Under the pieces are notes generated by a model. That model ran no database searches. It was given only the letters and a program-made list of their open reading frames with translations, and was not told where the DNA came from. This document shows, piece by piece, positions 9,824 through 19,003 of a stretch of DNA of 64,000 bases. The DNA comes from Pseudotabrizicola sediminis. Its GTDB lineage: Bacteria > Pseudomonadota > Alphaproteobacteria > Rhodobacterales > Rhodobacteraceae. Every line of letters starts with the position of its first letter. Position 1 is the stretch's first letter. The stretch spans positions 177,008 to 241,007 of the forward strand of contig NZ_RPEM01000005.1 of assembly GCF_004745575.1 (NCBI RefSeq), in the 5' to 3' direction. A program made the translations under genes and the position numbers.

Positions 9824-9853
9824 AAAAAGCCCGGCCAGACTGCCGGGCTTTTT
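9824..9853. terminator. Bidirectional terminator between GS-like gene and fabI
   Basis: AAAAAGCCCGGC (9824-9835) pairs with GCCGGGCTTTTT (9842-9853) around a 6-nt loop, giving a U-tract in both directions. It serves the two convergent operons. Confidence 0.88.
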
Positions 9854-9869
9854 GGCAAAGGCACAGCGT

Positions 9870-10658
9870 TTACATGTTTGCGGGTTGCGGAAAGCCTAGC
9901 ACATGATAGCCGCCATCGACATGGATGACCTCGCCCGTGGTGGCGGCGCCAAAGTCCGAACACAGCCAGGCGGCGGTGCCGCCGATGGCCTCCAGCGTTG
10001 CGTTCGCGCGCAGGGGGGCATTTTCTTCGGTATGACGATAGGTGGCGCGGGCGCCCCCAATGGCCGCACCCGCAAGGGTTTTCATCGGACCGGGCGAAAT
10101 GGCATTCACGCGCACCTTTTGCGGCCCCAGATCATTGGCCAGATAGCGCGTGGCTGATTCCAGCGCCGCCTTAGCCACGCCCATCACGTTGTAATTGGGC
10201 GAAACGCGGTTCGAGCCCTGGAAGGTCAGTGTGATCAGGGTGCCACCATCCGGCATCATCTCGGATGCGCGGCGCGCAACGTCGATGAAGGAAAAGCACG
10301 AAATGGTCAGCGAGTTCTGGAAATTCCCGCGCGAGGTGTTGATGAAGCGCCCCGTCAGCTCGGTCTTGTCGGAGAATGCGATGGCGTGGATCAGGAAATC
10401 CATCGTGCCCCAGCGGTCCTTTAGCGTGGCGAAGCAAGCGTCCATGCTGGCGTCATTTGTGACATCGACATCGACCAGCAGGTCAGACCCGACGGATGCC
10501 GCCAGTGGCTGCACCCGCTTGCCAAAAGCGTCGCCCTGATAGGAAAACGCCAGCTCTGCGCCTTCTTCGGCCAGCGTTTTCGCAATCCCCCAGGCGATGG
10601 AGCGTTCGTTCGCCACCCCCATGACAAGCCCGCGCTTGCCCTTCATCCAACCGGCCAT
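9870..10658 (-). CDS. fabI: Enoyl-ACP reductase (NADH)
   Basis: A 262-residue short-chain dehydrogenase-like enzyme that performs the last reduction of each fatty acid elongation cycle. The NAD site is LVMGVANERSIAWGIA. The FabI-type active pair is Tyr156 and Lys163 in SPNYNVMGVAKAALE, with ISPGPMKTLAG after it. Length and spacing match bacterial FabI. It is the third gene of a fabA-fabB-fabI operon, nine bases after fabB. Confidence 0.96.
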   Translation of the reverse strand: MAGWMKGKRGLVMGVANERSIAWGIAKTLAEEGAELAFSYQGDAFGKRVQPLAASVGSDLLVDVDVTNDASMDACFATLKDRWGTMDFLIHAIAFSDKTELTGRFINTSRGNFQNSLTISCFSFIDVARRASEMMPDGGTLITLTFQGSNRVSPNYNVMGVAKAALESATRYLANDLGPQKVRVNAISPGPMKTLAGAAIGGARATYRHTEENAPLRANATLEAIGGTAAWLCSDFGAATTGEVIHVDGGYHVLGFPQPANM

Positions 10659-10667
10659 GATCTGTCC

Positions 10668-11897
10668 TTATGCGCGATACTTGCTCATCACCAATGTCGC
10701 ATTGGTGCCGCCAAAGCCAAAGCTGTTGGACAGAACGGAATCCATCTCCACACCCTCGCGATAGGTGGTGGCGATTTCTTCGGGCTTCAGCTCAGGGTCA
10801 AGCTGGGTGACATTGGCAGAGGCGGTGATGAAATTGCCCTGCAGCATCAGCAGGGAATAGATCGCCTCATGCACGCCGGTGGCCCCAAGGCTGTGGCCGG
10901 TCAGTGATTTGGTCGACGAGATCGGCGGCACCGATCCGTCACCGAACACCCGGCGCACGGCTTTCACTTCGGTCACATCGCCTGCGGGCGTGCTGGTGCC
11001 ATGGGCGTTGATATAGCTGATCTTGCGGCCTTCGGGCAGGGTGGCAATCGCCTGCCGCATCGACCGCTCACCGCCCTCACCACTCGGGGCGACCATGTCA
11101 TGGCCGTCGGATGTGGCACCGTAGCCGGTGACTTCGGCATAGATCTTTGCCCCGCGCGCCAGAGCGTGGTTCAACTCTTCCAGCACCACCACGCCACCGC
11201 CGCCTGCGATGACAAAGCCATCACGGGTGGCGTCAAAGGCGCGCGATGCGGTTTCAGGCGCATCGTTGTACTTCGAAGACATTGCGCCCATGGCGTCGAA
11301 CAGGCAGGACAGGGTCCAGTCCAGTTCTTCACCACCGCCGGCAAACACGATATCCTGCTTGCCGAACTGGATCAGCTCGGTGCCATTGCCGATGCAATGG
11401 GCCGAGGTGGAGCAGGCCGAGGTGATCGAATAGTTCACGCCCTTGATCTTGAACGGCGTCGCAAGGCAGGCGGAATTCGTCGAGGACATGCCCTTGGTCA
11501 CACCGAACGGACCGATCCGCTTTGGGCTGCCCGAGTCGCGCACAATATTGTGGGCCTTGAAGAAGGATTTGGTCGATGGGCCGCCGGAGCCGACGATGAT
11601 GCCGGTCCGGTCGTTCGAGATGTCGGATGCCTCCAGCCCCGAATCTTCGATCGCCTGCCGCATGGCGATGAAGTTATAGGCCGCGCCATCACCCATGAAG
11701 CGCAGGTCGCGCTTGTCGATATTGTCTTCCAGCACGATCTGTGGCTGGCCGTGGACCTGGCTGCGGAACCCGCGCTCGGCGTATTCGGGCGCGAAAACGA
11801 TGCCGGACTTCCCGGCCCTCAGGGATGCTTCAACCTCAGCGGCGGAGTTGCCGATGGGGGAAACGATGCCGATGCCGGTAATGACAACACGACGCAT
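10668..11897 (-). CDS. fabB: Beta-ketoacyl-ACP synthase I
   Basis: A 409-residue thiolase-fold condensing enzyme. The catalytic Cys lies near residue 162 in [13 protein letters not shown], with the two histidines in [12 protein letters not shown] and [11 protein letters not shown] and the C-terminal [12 protein letters not shown]. Presence directly behind fabA identifies FabB, which elongates the cis-3-decenoyl product of FabA and so sets unsaturated fatty acid output. It lies 21 bp after fabA. Confidence 0.96.
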   Translation of the reverse strand: MRRVVITGIGIVSPIGNSAAEVEASLRAGKSGIVFAPEYAERGFRSQVHGQPQIVLEDNIDKRDLRFMGDGAAYNFIAMRQAIEDSGLEASDISNDRTGIIVGSGGPSTKSFFKAHNIVRDSGSPKRIGPFGVTKGMSSTNSACLATPFKIKGVNYSITSACSTSAHCIGNGTELIQFGKQDIVFAGGGEELDWTLSCLFDAMGAMSSKYNDAPETASRAFDATRDGFVIAGGGGVVVLEELNHALARGAKIYAEVTGYGATSDGHDMVAPSGEGGERSMRQAIATLPEGRKISYINAHGTSTPAGDVTEVKAVRRVFGDGSVPPISSTKSLTGHSLGATGVHEAIYSLLMLQGNFITASANVTQLDPELKPEEIATTYREGVEMDSVLSNSFGFGGTNATLVMSKYRA

Positions 11898-11918
11898 GGG
11901 CGCCTCCTTCGTTGGGGA

Positions 11919-12428
11919 TCAGTTGGCCGAGAGGGCCACTTTCATATCGGTCACTTGGTAAATCACTTCGCCATCGGCTTCCACCCGGCCATTGGCCACG
12001 CCCATCGTCAGGCGGCGGGTGGACAGTGCCTTGGTGAAATCGACGAAATAGCGCAGCATCCTGCGGTCAGGCCGCACCATGCCGGTCAGCTTCACCTCAC
12101 CCACCCCCAGCGCATAGCCGCGCCCCTGCCAGCCACGCCAGCCAAGGTTGAAGCCGGTCAGCTGCCACAACCCGTCAAGGCCAAGGCAGCCGGGCATGAT
12201 CGGGTTGCCGGGGAAATGGCAGTCGAAAAACCACAGGTCGGGGGTGATGTCGAATTCGGCGACCACATGGCCCTTCCCGAATTCTCCGCCATCTTCGGAA
12301 ATCTCGGTGATGCGGTCCATCATCAGCATCGGCGGCGCAGGAAGCTGGGCATTGCCGGGGCCGAACAATTCACCGCGCGCGCAGGCCAGAAGTGCGTCTT
12401 TGTCAAAGCTGGACGGAAAGTGACCCAT
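11919..12428 (-). CDS. fabA: 3-hydroxydecanoyl-ACP dehydratase/isomerase
   Basis: A 169-residue hot-dog-fold enzyme that dehydrates 3-hydroxydecanoyl-ACP and isomerises the double bond, starting anaerobic-type unsaturated fatty acid synthesis. Catalytic His71 ([14 protein letters not shown]) and Asp85 (CLGLDGLW) match the E. coli pair. ATG 12428 ([10 protein letters not shown]) gives the standard length; the longer open frame to 12608 runs into the irr gene. It heads fabA-fabB-fabI and is divergent from irr. Confidence 0.95.
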   Translation of the reverse strand: MGHFPSSFDKDALLACARGELFGPGNAQLPAPPMLMMDRITEISEDGGEFGKGHVVAEFDITPDLWFFDCHFPGNPIMPGCLGLDGLWQLTGFNLGWRGWQGRGYALGVGEVKLTGMVRPDRRMLRYFVDFTKALSTRRLTMGVANGRVEADGEVIYQVTDMKVALSAN

Positions 12429-12541
12429 CGCCGATTGTTCCCCCGTTTTCGTGTCATTCGTTTCAACGCTGTAACACTTGCTGCGAGTCAGAGGCAAGGG
12501 TGCCGCGCGCGCCGCCCGGCGGGCAATCTCCCTGTTTTCCA

Positions 12542-12571
12542 TTGAAATCGGGGCGTCAGGCGCTTTATATA
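12542..12571 (+). promoter_or_regulatory. Candidate irr promoter
   Basis: TTGAAA (12542-12547), a 17-bp spacer and TTATAT (12565-12570) precede the irr ATG by 22 bp, so the leader would be very short. No clear iron control element with the TTTAGAA-type palindrome was seen. By-eye call. Confidence 0.45.
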
Positions 12572-12592
12572 GGCGTAACGACAGGATGACAC

Positions 12593-13009
12593 ATGCGGAT
12601 GACGGCACAGGAACGGTCTACGGAATGGCTGGCGCAGGGCGGATTGCGCCCGACGCGACAGCGCTTGTCGCTTGCCAGCCTGCTGGTCGGCGACGGGCTT
12701 GACCGTCATGTCACGGCGGAAAGCCTGTTTGCGCTGTCGGTGCAGTCGGGCGACCGGGTCAGTCTTGCCACGGTTTACAACACCTTGCGCGCCTTTTGCG
12801 AGGCAGGGCTGATGAACGAAGTGGTGGTGGACGGGTCGAAAAGCTACTTCGACACCCGGATGGATGACCACCCACATTTCTACTGGGAAGACACCGCAGA
12901 GCTGACCGATGCGCCCAAAGATCAGCTGGAGATCAGCGGCTTGCCCGATGCCCCTGAAGGGACCGAGATTTCGCGTGTCGATGTGGTGATCCGGCTCAAG
13001 CGCGTCTGA
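12593..13009 (+). CDS. irr: Iron response regulator Irr (Fur family)
   Basis: A 138-residue Fur-family repressor/activator. The winged helix spans about residues 15-75 ([27 protein letters not shown]). The histidine cluster [10 protein letters not shown] (91-100) is the Irr-type heme or metal segment. In alphaproteobacteria Irr accumulates under iron or heme shortage and represses iron-demanding pathways. AGGA six bases before ATG 12593 supports the start; ATG 12599 is a close alternative. Divergence from fabA is a recurrent arrangement in Rhodobacteraceae, as I recall it. Confidence 0.88.
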   Translation: MRMTAQERSTEWLAQGGLRPTRQRLSLASLLVGDGLDRHVTAESLFALSVQSGDRVSLATVYNTLRAFCEAGLMNEVVVDGSKSYFDTRMDDHPHFYWEDTAELTDAPKDQLEISGLPDAPEGTEISRVDVVIRLKRV

Positions 13010-13012
13010 TCC

Positions 13013-13321
13013 TCAGGGTTGTGCAGGAACCACGTCAATTTCTTGACGCAACACGCCATCGCGCCCGAAGATCAGAATGCGGTCATCTTCCGTAACCACA
13101 GCGATGAAGTCGCGTCCCATCGTCACCGCCGCCGCCCGCGTGCCTTCGGGCAGGGCCAGCTGATCCGGCGTTGCAAGCGGTGAGATATCCGGCATACGGG
13201 TGACAAGCAGACCGACCACGGTTATGACACCGACAATCATCGTGGCGGTAAGAATGATCACCAGCCATTTCAGAAGTCTCAGCGAAGGCGGAAGCGCTTC
13301 GGTTTCAGGAGTGTTGTTCAT
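13013..13321 (-). CDS. Small single-span membrane protein (DUF6476-like)
   Basis: A 102-residue protein starting MNNTPETEALPP with one hydrophobic helix at about residues 17-42 (WLVIILTATMIVGVITVVGLL), then a soluble domain with FIAVVTEDDRILIFGRDG. The C-terminal part looks like a short beta-repeat. It matches what I recall of Rhodobacteraceae DUF6476; function is unknown. AAGGG upstream supports ATG 13321. The start codon overlaps that of the divergent rluD-type gene, and its stop is 4 bp from the convergent irr stop. Confidence 0.75.
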   Translation of the reverse strand: MNNTPETEALPPSLRLLKWLVIILTATMIVGVITVVGLLVTRMPDISPLATPDQLALPEGTRAAAVTMGRDFIAVVTEDDRILIFGRDGVLRQEIDVVPAQP

Positions 13322-14378
13322 GTCAGGCCCTTTTGCCGATGCATCGGAAGACGAAGATATCACCCTGCAGGTGACGATTGCCGATGGCTGCGCTGATCGC
13401 CTTGATAAGGCGCTGGCGCGGTCAGTGCCAGAGGAAGCGGCGTTGTCGCGCACAAGGCTGATGAAGATGATCGCCGAAGGGGCGGTCTGGCGCGGGGGCG
13501 AGGCGCTGACCGACCCCAAGACCCGCGCCGAGGACGGTGATGTGATCACCCTGTTCCTCGACCCGCCGGTCAGTGTGGATACGCTGGCCGAAGACATTCC
13601 GCTGACCGTGATCTATGAGGATGATCATCTGATCGTCGTCGACAAGCCGGTCGGCATGGTGGTGCATCCGGCGCCCGGTACGCCCTCGGGCACGCTGGTC
13701 AATGCGTTGCTGGCGCATTGTGGTGATACGCTGTCGGGCATCGGCGGCGAACGCCGCCCCGGAATTGTGCACCGGATCGACAAGGACACCTCTGGCCTGC
13801 TGGTGGTGGCGAAATCCGACAAGGCGCATCACGGGCTGGCCACGCAGTTCGAACGCCATGATGTGAACCGCCGCTATCTGGCACTGGTCCATGCTGTGCC
13901 ATCGGCAGCCGATCCCCGCCTGCGTGGGATCAAGGGTGTCACCTTTGAAACCGGCGGCATCATCAAGATTGCCACCCTGCTGGCCCGCCACAAGACCGAC
14001 CGCCAGCGGCAGGCCGTGGTCTGGCACGATGGCCGCCACGCGGTCACGCGGGTGCGGGTGCTGGAAGCCTTTGCCGATCAGGCCGCATTGGTGGAATGCT
14101 GGCTGGAAACCGGGCGTACCCATCAGATCCGGGTGCATATGGCCCATGCCGGGCACGGATTGCTGGGTGACCAGACCTATGGCGGCAAACGCAAACTGTC
14201 GCCCAAGGCACTGACGCCGCTGGCGGCCGATACGGGAAACAGCTTTCCCCGGCAGGCGCTGCATGCGGCCACGCTGGGCTTTACCCATCCGGTGACCGAT
14301 GAATGGCTGGAATTCACCTCGCCGTTGCCGGAAGACATGGCCGCGCTGCTGGATGCAATGCGCATCCCTCAGGAGTGA
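13320..14378 (+). CDS. RluA/RluD-family rRNA pseudouridine synthase
   Basis: A 352-residue enzyme that isomerises uridines in rRNA. It has an N-terminal S4-like RNA-binding domain (about 25-80), then the catalytic domain with VVDKPVGMVVHPAPG and the motif HRIDKDTSG (151-159, catalytic Asp154), ending with the TGRTHQIRVHMA segment. RluD is the closest call, with positions in 23S helix 69 as the family target, but RluC cannot be excluded. AGGAG eight bases before ATG 13320 fixes the start. Confidence 0.9.
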   Translation: MSGPFADASEDEDITLQVTIADGCADRLDKALARSVPEEAALSRTRLMKMIAEGAVWRGGEALTDPKTRAEDGDVITLFLDPPVSVDTLAEDIPLTVIYEDDHLIVVDKPVGMVVHPAPGTPSGTLVNALLAHCGDTLSGIGGERRPGIVHRIDKDTSGLLVVAKSDKAHHGLATQFERHDVNRRYLALVHAVPSAADPRLRGIKGVTFETGGIIKIATLLARHKTDRQRQAVVWHDGRHAVTRVRVLEAFADQAALVECWLETGRTHQIRVHMAHAGHGLLGDQTYGGKRKLSPKALTPLAADTGNSFPRQALHAATLGFTHPVTDEWLEFTSPLPEDMAALLDAMRIPQE

Positions 14379-14545
14379 CATTCACGTGAAAACCCGGTCA
14401 CATCCCTTCCTTTAAGGAACGGAAATGCCTTCACTTGGCGTTTATTAAGGCATGATAGGCCGTGTCCTTGCAGGAGCGGCACACAGACCTTAGGTAATGT
14501 GGTCCCTCGGGGGCTGATGGCACCGGGGCTAACAGGGGGCGAAAG

Positions 14546-15439
14546 ATGAGCACCTATACCAACCTACCCGCACCAAGCCCGGAACAGGGCCTGAACCGGT
14601 ATATGCAGGAAATCCGTAAGTTCCCGCTGCTGGAACCGGAAGAAGAATACATGCTGGCCAAGGCCTGGGTCGACCGGCAGGACAGCGCATCGGCGCACAA
14701 GCTGGTAACCAGCCACCTGCGACTGGCCGCCAAGATCGCCATGGGCTATCGCGGCTATGGGCTGCCGCAGGCCGAGGTGATTTCGGAAGCGAATGTCGGG
14801 CTGATGCAGGCGGTCAAACGCTTTGATCCGGAACGGGGCTTCCGGCTTGCGACCTATGCCATGTGGTGGATTCGCGCCAGCATTCAGGAATACATCCTGC
14901 GGTCATGGAGCCTTGTGAAACTGGGCACCACCTCCGCGCAGAAAAAGCTGTTCTTCAACCTGCGCAAGGCCAAGGCCAAGCTCGGCGCGCTGGAAGAGGG
15001 CGACCTGCGCCCGGAAAACGTGGCCCAAATCGCCAAAGACCTGTCGGTGACCGAAGACGAGGTCATTGCCATGAACCGCCGGATGGCGGGGGCCGATGCG
15101 TCGCTGAACGCGACCGTCGGGTCCGAGGAGGGCGGCGCGCAGTGGCAGGACTGGCTGGAAGATGAAAACAGCGATCAGGCCGAGGCTTATGCCGAAAGCG
15201 ACGAATTGTTGATCCGCCGTGGCCTTCTGGTAAAGGCGATGTCGGTGCTGAACGACCGGGAAAAGGAAATCCTGATGCAACGCCGGCTGGCGGATGAGCC
15301 GGTGACGCTCGAAACCCTGTCGGAAAAGCACTCGGTCAGCCGCGAGCGTATCCGCCAGATCGAGGTGCGGGCGTTTGAAAAGCTGCAGGCCAAGATGCGC
15401 GAACTGGCCAAGGGCAAGGGCATGGTGGTTCCCGGCTGA
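14546..15439 (+). CDS. rpoH: Heat-shock sigma factor RpoH (sigma-32)
   Basis: A 297-residue group 3 sigma factor directing RNA polymerase to chaperone and protease promoters. Region 2 is visible as AMWWIRASIQEYILRSWSLV, the diagnostic RpoH box as QKKLFFNLRKAKAKL (about 130-145), and region 4 as SVSRERIRQIEVRAFEKL. Rhodobacteraceae usually carry two paralogues; which one this is cannot be told. The 167-bp upstream gap has an AT-rich stretch near 14430-14460 but no promoter I would defend. A terminator follows. Confidence 0.95.
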   Translation: MSTYTNLPAPSPEQGLNRYMQEIRKFPLLEPEEEYMLAKAWVDRQDSASAHKLVTSHLRLAAKIAMGYRGYGLPQAEVISEANVGLMQAVKRFDPERGFRLATYAMWWIRASIQEYILRSWSLVKLGTTSAQKKLFFNLRKAKAKLGALEEGDLRPENVAQIAKDLSVTEDEVIAMNRRMAGADASLNATVGSEEGGAQWQDWLEDENSDQAEAYAESDELLIRRGLLVKAMSVLNDREKEILMQRRLADEPVTLETLSEKHSVSRERIRQIEVRAFEKLQAKMRELAKGKGMVVPG

Positions 15440-15460
15440 CCGCGCCCGGTCCGACACTGG

Positions 15461-15488
15461 AAGGCGGCCCCGGCGTGGGCCGCCTTTT
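15461..15488 (+). terminator. Rho-independent terminator of rpoH
   Basis: AAGGCGGCCC (15461-15470) and GGGCCGCCTT (15477-15486) form a perfect 10-bp stem with a 6-nt loop, followed by TT. Confidence 0.85.
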
Positions 15489-15675
15489 GCATACTGGCTT
15501 TTGCCTGTCTGTCGGCCCTTGGCCTTCGCCCTGCAGACCGATAGGACTGCGTGCAGAGGTGGCGGGCATCCGTCGAAGATATGACGTATTTGTTGGCTGA
15601 TGTGTCGTTTTTGTTTGCCCCCATCCGGCGGGCAGGCTACGTCCTCGGCCATTGGTTGAAAGGATCGGACCAACC

Positions 15676-16368
15676 ATGACCATGCTGGGGACATTTCTGA
15701 AGCCGATGCACCCCGAGGGGTACAAATTCGTGGCGATCTTTGCCGCGATCACCCTTGTGCTGTTCTGGCTGTGGGAGCCTTTGGGCTGGATCGGCGTCGG
15801 GTTGACGGTCTGGTGCTATTACTTCTTCCGCGACCCCAAGCGGTCGGTGCCACAGGGCGCGGGCATTCTGGTTTCCCCCGCCGATGGCGTCATCAGCCTG
15901 ATCGAACGCGCCGTGCCGCCGCCGGAGCTGGGCATGGGGCCAGTGGCCTTGATGCGGGTGTCGGTCTTCATGAACGTGTTCAACTGCCACGTGAACCGCG
16001 CGCCGATTGCCGGCACCATCGGGGCGATGAGCTACCGGCCCGGCAAGTTCCTGAACGCCTCGCTTGACAAGGCATCGGTGGACAACGAGCGCAACTCGCT
16101 GCGCATCGACCTCGCCGATGGCCGCCAAATCGCCGTGGTGCAGATCGCTGGTCTGGTTGCGCGCCGCATCATGTGGTGGGTGGCCGAAGGGCAGGGGATG
16201 CGCACGGGCGAACGCTTTGGCCTGATCCGCTTTGGCAGCCGGGTTGATGTCTACCTGCCCGAAGGGGTCAGCCCGCAAGTCGCCATTGGCCAGACCATGG
16301 TGGCGGGCGAAACCGTGCTGGCGGTGCTGGGGCGTGACCTGCCGCAAACTATGGCCCGTGTGGAATGA
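15676..16368 (+). CDS. psd: Phosphatidylserine decarboxylase
   Basis: A 230-residue short-type proenzyme that cleaves itself to form a pyruvoyl cofactor and converts phosphatidylserine to phosphatidylethanolamine. The self-cleavage site is Gly187-Ser188 in [13 protein letters not shown]-terminal hydrophobic segments (about 17-50) anchor it to the inner membrane. ATG 15676 gives the expected start; 15652 adds residues from the leader. Its stop overlaps the pssA start by four bases. Confidence 0.94.
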   Translation: MTMLGTFLKPMHPEGYKFVAIFAAITLVLFWLWEPLGWIGVGLTVWCYYFFRDPKRSVPQGAGILVSPADGVISLIERAVPPPELGMGPVALMRVSVFMNVFNCHVNRAPIAGTIGAMSYRPGKFLNASLDKASVDNERNSLRIDLADGRQIAVVQIAGLVARRIMWWVAEGQGMRTGERFGLIRFGSRVDVYLPEGVSPQVAIGQTMVAGETVLAVLGRDLPQTMARVE

Positions 16369-17120
16369 CCGAAGAGCCGAAACCGCTGCTGCGGCGTCGG
16401 ATGCACATTCTGCATCTGCTGCCGAACCTGATTTCCATCCTTGCTCTTTGCGCCGGACTGACCGCGATCCGCATGGCGGTCGAAGGTCGTTTTGGCTGGG
16501 CGGTTGCGCTGATTGGCCTTGCCGCTGCGCTGGATGGAATTGATGGCCGGCTGGCGCGGATGCTTAAGACCGAAAGTGCCATCGGGGCCGAACTGGACAG
16601 CCTGTGCGATCTGGTGAACTTCGGTGTCACGCCGGCTTTGGTGCTGTATTTCTGGGGCATGCGCGCCGATACCTCGCTGGGCTGGATTGCAGTGCTGATC
16701 TACGCCGTGTGCTGCATGCTGCGTCTGGCGCGGTTCAATGTCGGCAACCGTGAGCCGGAGGCTGCGGACAAGCCCAAGGGGTTTGTCGGTGTGCCTTCCC
16801 CTGCCGGGGCGATGCTGGCGCTGTTGCCGATCTATCTTGCCTATGGCTTTGACAACGCCCTGCGCTTGCCGCCATGGGCAGTCGCGATCTGGATGGTCTT
16901 TGTTGGCGCACTGATGATTTCGCGGATGCCGACGCCCTCTTTCAAAGGGGTCAGGATCTACGCCGAAAATGCCCGCTTCATCCTGGTGGGCTCGGTGGCG
17001 CTGATCGCGGCCTTGCTCACATATCCTTGGGTCACATTGCTGTTGATGGATGTGGTCTATCTGGCAGCCATCCTGCTTCTTTGGCGCAAAAGCGCCCGGT
17101 CTCTGAGGAGTGTTGTCTGA
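16365..17120 (+). CDS. pssA: CDP-diacylglycerol-serine O-phosphatidyltransferase
   Basis: A 251-residue polytopic CDP-alcohol phosphatidyltransferase making phosphatidylserine from CDP-diacylglycerol and serine. The metal and CDP motif begins DGIDGRLAR at residue 57 and continues through GAELDSLCD, with Asp57, Asp60, Asp78 and Asp82 as ligands. About eight membrane helices follow the family pattern. It overlaps psd by four bases and pmtA follows at once, so substrate flows from one gene product to the next. Confidence 0.95.
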   Translation: MTEEPKPLLRRRMHILHLLPNLISILALCAGLTAIRMAVEGRFGWAVALIGLAAALDGIDGRLARMLKTESAIGAELDSLCDLVNFGVTPALVLYFWGMRADTSLGWIAVLIYAVCCMLRLARFNVGNREPEAADKPKGFVGVPSPAGAMLALLPIYLAYGFDNALRLPPWAVAIWMVFVGALMISRMPTPSFKGVRIYAENARFILVGSVALIAALLTYPWVTLLLMDVVYLAAILLLWRKSARSLRSVV

Positions 17121-17121
17121 C

Positions 17122-17745
17122 ATGGATATCCGTGCCGTCCGCAAATCCTATGCCCGCTGGGCCCCGATCTATGACGCGACCTTTGGGGCCATCACGAGGG
17201 TCGGGCGGCGGCGCGCGGTATCAGTGCTGAACGGCCTTGGCGGCCGGGTGCTGGAGGTGGGGGTCGGCACCGGCCTGTCGCTGCCTGCCTACCGGCCCGA
17301 GGTGTCGGTCACCGGCGTCGACGCCAGTGCCGAGATGCTGGAGAAGGCCCAAGGCAAGGTGAACGAACTTGGCCTGACGAATGTCGAGGCGCTGCGCCTG
17401 ATGGATGCGCGGGCGCTGGAATTTCCCGACAACAGCTTTGACCACATCTCTGCCTTGCACATCATGTCGGTCGTGCCAGAGCCAGAACGGGTGATGGCGG
17501 AAATGACCCGTGTTCTGCGTCACGGTGGCACCATTGTCATGGTCAACCACTTTGCCCGCGACCCGCAGGACAAGGGCGCGCTGCCCTGGCTGGAGCGGGT
17601 GTTTGCGCCCTTTGCCGACCGGCTGGGCTGGCATTCCGATTTCCGCCGCAGTACCGTCACCGACACGCGCGGGCTGACCCTCATCGAAGAGGTGGCCTTG
17701 CCGCCGTTTGGCATGATGACCCTGATGCGGTTTCGCAAGGACTGA
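17122..17745 (+). CDS. pmtA: Phosphatidylethanolamine N-methyltransferase (PmtA-type)
   Basis: A 207-residue class I SAM methyltransferase. SAM motif I is VLEVGVGTG (about 43-51), followed by VTGVDASAEML and a hydrophobic tail ending MMTLMRF. Size and the N-terminal YARWAPIYD match the Rhodobacter-type PmtA that methylates phosphatidylethanolamine stepwise to phosphatidylcholine. Position directly after psd-pssA, in the order of the pathway, supports this over an unrelated methyltransferase. ATG 17122 is preferred; GTG 17110 would overlap pssA. Confidence 0.85.
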   Translation: MDIRAVRKSYARWAPIYDATFGAITRVGRRRAVSVLNGLGGRVLEVGVGTGLSLPAYRPEVSVTGVDASAEMLEKAQGKVNELGLTNVEALRLMDARALEFPDNSFDHISALHIMSVVPEPERVMAEMTRVLRHGGTIVMVNHFARDPQDKGALPWLERVFAPFADRLGWHSDFRRSTVTDTRGLTLIEEVALPPFGMMTLMRFRKD

Positions 17746-17819
17746 CACCGGCGTCGAAGTGGCTTCCCCCTGTCGCCCCAAGCCGTTAGGCTGATTGCGC
17801 TAACAGGGAGAGACAGCAG

Positions 17820-18812
17820 ATGAAACCAGTTCGTTGGGGCGTGCTCGGCGCGGCCAAATTCGCACGTGAGCATATGGCCCCCGCCATCCACGCCGCCGCG
17901 GGGGCCGAACTTGCGGCTCTGGCCACGTCAGACCCTGCCAAGGCCGATGGCTTCCGTGCGTTTTGCCCCGGTCTGCAGCTGCATTCCAGCTATGACGCGC
18001 TGCTCGCCGATCCGTCGATTGATGCGGTCTATGTGCCGCTGCCCAACCATCTGCATGTGGAATGGACGCTCAAGGCGCTGGCGGCAGGTAAACACGTGCT
18101 GACCGAAAAGCCCATCGCCCTGCGCGCAGCCGAGATCGACCAGATCATTGCGGCACGCGATGCCAGCGGCTTGCTGGCGGCCGAGGCGTTCATGATCGTG
18201 CACCATCCGCAGTGGCAACGCGCCAAAGAGTGGCTGGCAGAGGGCAAGATCGGCCAACTGCGCCATGTCGATGCTGCCTTCAGCTACAACAACGCGGCAG
18301 AGCCGGGCAATATCCGCAACCGCCCCGACACCGGCGGCGGGTCCTTGCGCGACATCGGGGTCTATACCCTTGGCTCCATGCGCTTTGTCACCGGGGCCGA
18401 ACCTGTGGATGTGGCGGCACGGGTCATCATCGACGCCGAGGTTGAGGTGTTTGCCGATGTGAATGCCATGATGCAGGGCCCGACGGGGCGGTTCACCTAT
18501 CGCTCGATGACCTCAATGCGGCTGGCGAACCGGCAAGAGGTGGTGTTTCAGGGTGACAAAGGCATGATCCGCCTAGGCTCTGCCCCATTCAACGCCAATG
18601 TGCACGACGTGGCCGAGGCTGAACTGCACCTGCCCGGTCAGCGGGTGATCACTGACCGTTTCCCGACCGATAACCATTACAAGCTGCAGGTCGAAGCTTT
18701 TGGCCGCAGCATCCGCACCGGGGCTGCTTATCCGTGCCCGCTTGAATTTGTGCGCGGGACGCAGGCGATGATGGACCGCGCCCTTGATACGGCACAGGAA
18801 ATTGCGCTTTAG
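17820..18812 (+). CDS. Gfo/Idh/MocA family oxidoreductase
   Basis: A 330-residue NAD(P)-dependent dehydrogenase. The Rossmann segment is WGVLGAAKFAREHMAPA, with VYVPLPNHLHVEWTLKALAAGKHVLTEKP as the conserved second strand and cofactor-site Lys. The C-terminal domain carries GGGSLRDIGVYTLG. Members oxidise sugars, inositols or dehydro-sugars; substrate is not evident. AGGGAG precedes ATG 17820. It is transcribed alone, after pmtA and before a hairpin terminator. Confidence 0.9.
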   Translation: MKPVRWGVLGAAKFAREHMAPAIHAAAGAELAALATSDPAKADGFRAFCPGLQLHSSYDALLADPSIDAVYVPLPNHLHVEWTLKALAAGKHVLTEKPIALRAAEIDQIIAARDASGLLAAEAFMIVHHPQWQRAKEWLAEGKIGQLRHVDAAFSYNNAAEPGNIRNRPDTGGGSLRDIGVYTLGSMRFVTGAEPVDVAARVIIDAEVEVFADVNAMMQGPTGRFTYRSMTSMRLANRQEVVFQGDKGMIRLGSAPFNANVHDVAEAELHLPGQRVITDRFPTDNHYKLQVEAFGRSIRTGAAYPCPLEFVRGTQAMMDRALDTAQEIAL

Positions 18813-18831
18813 GGCGAAAAACCCAATCATT

Positions 18832-18865
18832 TCTGCGCCGCAGCATCCTGATGCGGCGCAGATTT
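18832..18865 (+). terminator. Hairpin terminator after the Gfo/Idh/MocA gene
   Basis: TCTGCGCCGCA (18832-18842) and TGCGGCGCAGA (18852-18862) form a perfect 11-bp stem with a 9-nt loop. The U-tract (TTT) is short, so strength is uncertain. Confidence 0.6.
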
Positions 18866-18875
18866 CTGCAAAACT

Positions 18876-18893
18876 TGTCTGGACAGGTTGACA
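18876..18893. promoter_or_regulatory. TGT-N12-ACA palindrome overlapping a TTGACA hexamer
   Basis: TGT at 18876 and ACA at 18891 are separated by exactly 12 bases. This matches the PpsR/CrtJ operator format of purple bacteria, and TTGACA (18888-18893) could be a -35 element. No good -10 was found. About a dozen such pairs are expected by chance in 64 kb, so the call rests on position before a B12-binding regulator gene. Confidence 0.25.
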
Positions 18894-19003
18894 CTTTTCG
18901 ACAACAATTGACCCAAGGACAGGAATCGTCCGGGGGGACCGCCCCGCGTCACAAGGCCCCATCGGCCTAATCAGCGCGCGGCTCAAGATCAAAGTGACCA
19001 GAC

